Below, piece by piece: positions 5,128 to 6,690 of a stretch of 6,690 nt of DNA. Each line of letters begins with the position of its first letter. Position 1 is the stretch's first letter. The translations under genes were made by a program, and so were the position numbers. Origin of the DNA: Thermotoga sp. (lineage in GTDB: Bacteria > Thermotogota > Thermotogae > B3-G13); contig QNAT01000071.1 of NCBI GenBank assembly GCA_003641555.1, positions 1 to 6,690 on the forward strand, in the 5' to 3' direction. Under the pieces are notes generated by a model. The model did no database searches and was not told the origin of the DNA. It saw only the letters and a list, made by a program, of their open reading frames with translations.

Positions 5128-5200
5128 AACTAATATATATCACCTCCATATTTAAAAGTTAAAAGATTACAATAAAAATTTGTAAAGTTAAGGTGGGAAA
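5128..5200. promoter_or_regulatory. Divergent promoter between the replication operon and the 455-aa gene
   Basis: For the plus strand, TTTAAAAG at 5151-5158 would place transcription start near 5180, giving a 20-nt leader that carries AGGTGG (5191-5196) before the TTG at 5201. For the minus strand, TTTTTATT (5171-5178) is suitably placed to start just before GGAGGTGAT. TTAAAAG is tandemly repeated at 5152-5165, and AAAGTTAA occurs at 5155-5162 and 5184-5191. These could be sites for the ribbon-helix-helix protein encoded alongside. Confidence 0.5.
5139..5147 (-). promoter_or_regulatory. Full-length Shine-Dalgarno site deciding the GTG start
   Basis: GGAGGTGAT is complementary to the conserved 3' end of archaeal 16S rRNA over nine bases. 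It lies 11 bases before the GTG at 5127. Because the TGA inside it is in frame with that GTG, no longer version of the protein is possible. Confidence 0.7.
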
Positions 5201-6568
5201 TTGGAATTTACAGAAAAAGAGCCCTATAAATCAATACTGTATGTTATTTATCGATCGGAGAAATTCTTGAATCCACTGTATGGCATCAAGCCTAAAGAGA
5301 TTCGATATATTCTAAGTAAAAACTATGCCCCTAAGGGAAAACATAAACTGCGAGAAACAAGAAGAAGGCAGATAGAATCTCTCAAAGAATATCTTCTCGA
5401 GGAGTCCTATATTGACAACAGCATTCCCCTATCACCCCAAAAATTGACATACTACCTTAACGTGCTAAAAAAAGCTGGACTCATCACAGATAATACCATC
5501 GATAAAGGGTGGCAGGTAGTTGATGCGTACAAGATTCACATTCTTTCACATAAAATCAAAACTATATTAAACAGAGGGAAGAACATGTTATCATCTTCAA
5601 ATATGATTCTTGCTTTGCCAAAGGATATTAAAAAACTATCTATTGAGGATAGGAAGAGGTTGCAAATCATTGAGTTCATTATCAATGAAATGTATTCCGA
5701 ACTTTTTTTAGACATCAGATATAGAAAAGCAAAGCAAAAATGGAACAGTGAAATAATCCAGAATAAAAAAAATTATTATCCAGTCCTAAATTTGTTTTTT
5801 TGGATCGACTGTTGGTTATATAAAATGCAAATATGTGGACCGAAATATCGCTATCCTCTCAGCGGTGACTTTGTAAAGACAAGTAAAGGAGAAATGCCAA
5901 TAGAACGGGCAGTCAGACACTGGATTAAAAAGGCAAACAAATTAAGATATCATCTGCTGATATTTCATATTGAAGAAAAATACCCTAATATTGAAAAAGA
6001 GAAAGTAAACCAAATAATACACGTGTTATACTCCAATAAAAAAGTCAGAGAAGACTGGTCTAAATTGCATAAATTATCCAATACGCTTGAAGAATTAATA
6101 AAACCAAAGGAATTTATGTCAATCCTTTTTCCATCCCAATCATATTATCTTAGACCCCCTCAGACTCCCGAGAAATATTATAATTACAGAGAACTTTCCG
6201 ATGAAGAAAGGCAAGAGATAAAAGAAATTGAAGAAACAGACAAAAAGCAGGGATTGAGAGAAACACAGAGAGTTAAATTTCAGGATACAGAAATATCTTT
6301 GGAATCAAACGCTGGTGCATGGGTTTGGTTATATGCCAAACCAAAAGAGAGAATTGAAATATTAAAGAATTTTGGCGTACTGAGAAATGATAAAGTGAGC
6401 CTCATAGATAATTATCCTGATAGACTCAAAAAAGAGATATGGGATTTCGCATGTGAACTTGGGTATCGAACCAAAAACAATCTCGATAGTACTTTATCTG
6501 AATATATAACTATCTATGCATGTCCTCCCTTACCTGATGATGTTAATAAATTACTCAAATGGAGATGA
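5201..6568 (+). CDS. Orphan 455-aa protein with winged-helix-like N-terminal region
   Basis: This is the only well-supported plus-strand gene in the window. The TTG start at 5201 is preceded by AGGTGG at good spacing. Residues 10-110 contain helix-turn-helix elements: KPKEIRYILSKN at 30-41, then SPQKLTYYLNVLKKAGLITD (68-87 in style of a recognition helix) with GWQVVDAYKI as wing. Residues 150-300 are helical and basic, with aromatic-rich YYPVLNLFFWIDCWLYK (192-208) and RAVRHWIKKANKLRYHLLIFHI. A charged hinge at 328-352 separates a C-terminal domain containing AGAWVWLYAKPKERIEIL (371-388). The motif-like WIDCW and GAWVWL segments are not recognised. There are no P-loop, nuclease or polymerase signatures. 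It is probably a cytoplasmic DNA-binding protein of the element; function unknown. Confidence 0.75.
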   Translation: MEFTEKEPYKSILYVIYRSEKFLNPLYGIKPKEIRYILSKNYAPKGKHKLRETRRRQIESLKEYLLEESYIDNSIPLSPQKLTYYLNVLKKAGLITDNTIDKGWQVVDAYKIHILSHKIKTILNRGKNMLSSSNMILALPKDIKKLSIEDRKRLQIIEFIINEMYSELFLDIRYRKAKQKWNSEIIQNKKNYYPVLNLFFWIDCWLYKMQICGPKYRYPLSGDFVKTSKGEMPIERAVRHWIKKANKLRYHLLIFHIEEKYPNIEKEKVNQIIHVLYSNKKVREDWSKLHKLSNTLEELIKPKEFMSILFPSQSYYLRPPQTPEKYYNYRELSDEERQEIKEIEETDKKQGLRETQRVKFQDTEISLESNAGAWVWLYAKPKERIEILKNFGVLRNDKVSLIDNYPDRLKKEIWDFACELGYRTKNNLDSTLSEYITIYACPPLPDDVNKLLKWR

Positions 6569-6576
6569 AAGAACAC

Positions 6577-6690
6577 TCACTCTTTGTTTTGCTCTGCCAA
6601 TATGCTCTTCAATGCCTTTATTACTTTTTTTGCCACTGTTGGATTTTTAAGAGCTTTTATCATCTCATCTCCAATTTGTTGCTCCTTGGA
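6577..6690 (-). CDS. C-terminal end of a gene entering from the right
   Basis: The minus-strand frame is open from the window edge and stops at TGA 6577-6579, giving 37 residues: SKEQQIGDEMIKALKNPTVA, then a Lys-rich helix to SILAEQNKE. It is tail-to-tail with the 455-aa gene, with only 8 bases between stops. No family can be named from such a short lysine-rich helix, and the frame could be longer or spurious. The packed convergent arrangement supports a real gene. Confidence 0.45.
   Translation of the reverse strand, partial: SKEQQIGDEMIKALKNPTVAKKVIKALKSILAEQNKE

Noticed and set aside
6569..6576. Terminator between the convergent genes
   Set aside because: Only 8 bases lie between the stops, without a hairpin or a clear T run for either strand.
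1..6690. tRNA, rRNA, integrase or transposase genes
   Set aside because: No T-loop GTTCGA-type motif with a cloverleaf, no tyrosine or serine recombinase motifs and no DDE-type transposase motifs were seen on either strand.

Overview
The window looks archaeal. TATA-like boxes of the archaeal type (for example 2192-2201) stand upstream of genes, Shine-Dalgarno sites match the archaeal 16S tail (a full GGAGGTGAT at 5139-5147), ATG, GTG and TTG all seem to be used as starts, and minus-strand genes are packed with 4-nt ATGA overlaps. The AT-rich composition and a lamin-tail-type C-terminus at the left edge would suit a euryarchaeon of the methanogen/ANME type, but the lineage is only a guess. Nearly all proteins are orphans or small DNA-binding folds around one replication-type ATPase, which is the usual content of an integrated plasmid or virus.

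Layout. (1) 1-400 has no convincing intact gene. It holds a GGGGACAGAGA inverted repeat, the severed C-terminal tail of a lamin-tail-domain protein, and a minus-strand frame interrupted by one TGA. (2) 401-2111, minus strand, read right to left: a 210-aa orphan, a 176-aa helix-turn-helix/coiled-coil protein, a doubtful 68-aa proline-rich frame carrying a hairpin, and a 122-aa winged-helix protein with its own TATA box and repeated operator-like sites. (3) 2224-5127, minus strand: a tightly overlapped operon of a 47-aa ribbon-helix-helix protein (GTG start), a 56-aa charged protein, a 70-aa Sm-like small beta-barrel, a 731-aa P-loop ATPase with N-terminal zinc knuckle and C-terminal winged helix, and a 72-aa ribbon-helix-helix protein. 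(4) 5128-5200 is a divergent promoter. (5) 5201-6568, plus strand: a 455-aa orphan with a winged-helix-like N-terminal region. (6) 6577-6690, minus strand: the C-terminal end of a gene entering from the right.

A coherent reading, which is inference, is the replication and control region of an uncharacterised archaeal mobile element. The 731-aa ATPase would be the replication helicase or initiator. The two ribbon-helix-helix proteins that bracket its operon, and the winged-helix protein, would control copy number or transcription. The lamin-tail fragment at the left may mark the junction with host DNA. No integrase, transposase, structural gene, tRNA or CRISPR array is visible, so neither the type of element nor its limits can be settled here. 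Two further oddities are a pair of in-frame 9-bp repeat arrays inside the ATPase gene, with the same four units in different order, and the operator-like repeats before the winged-helix gene.
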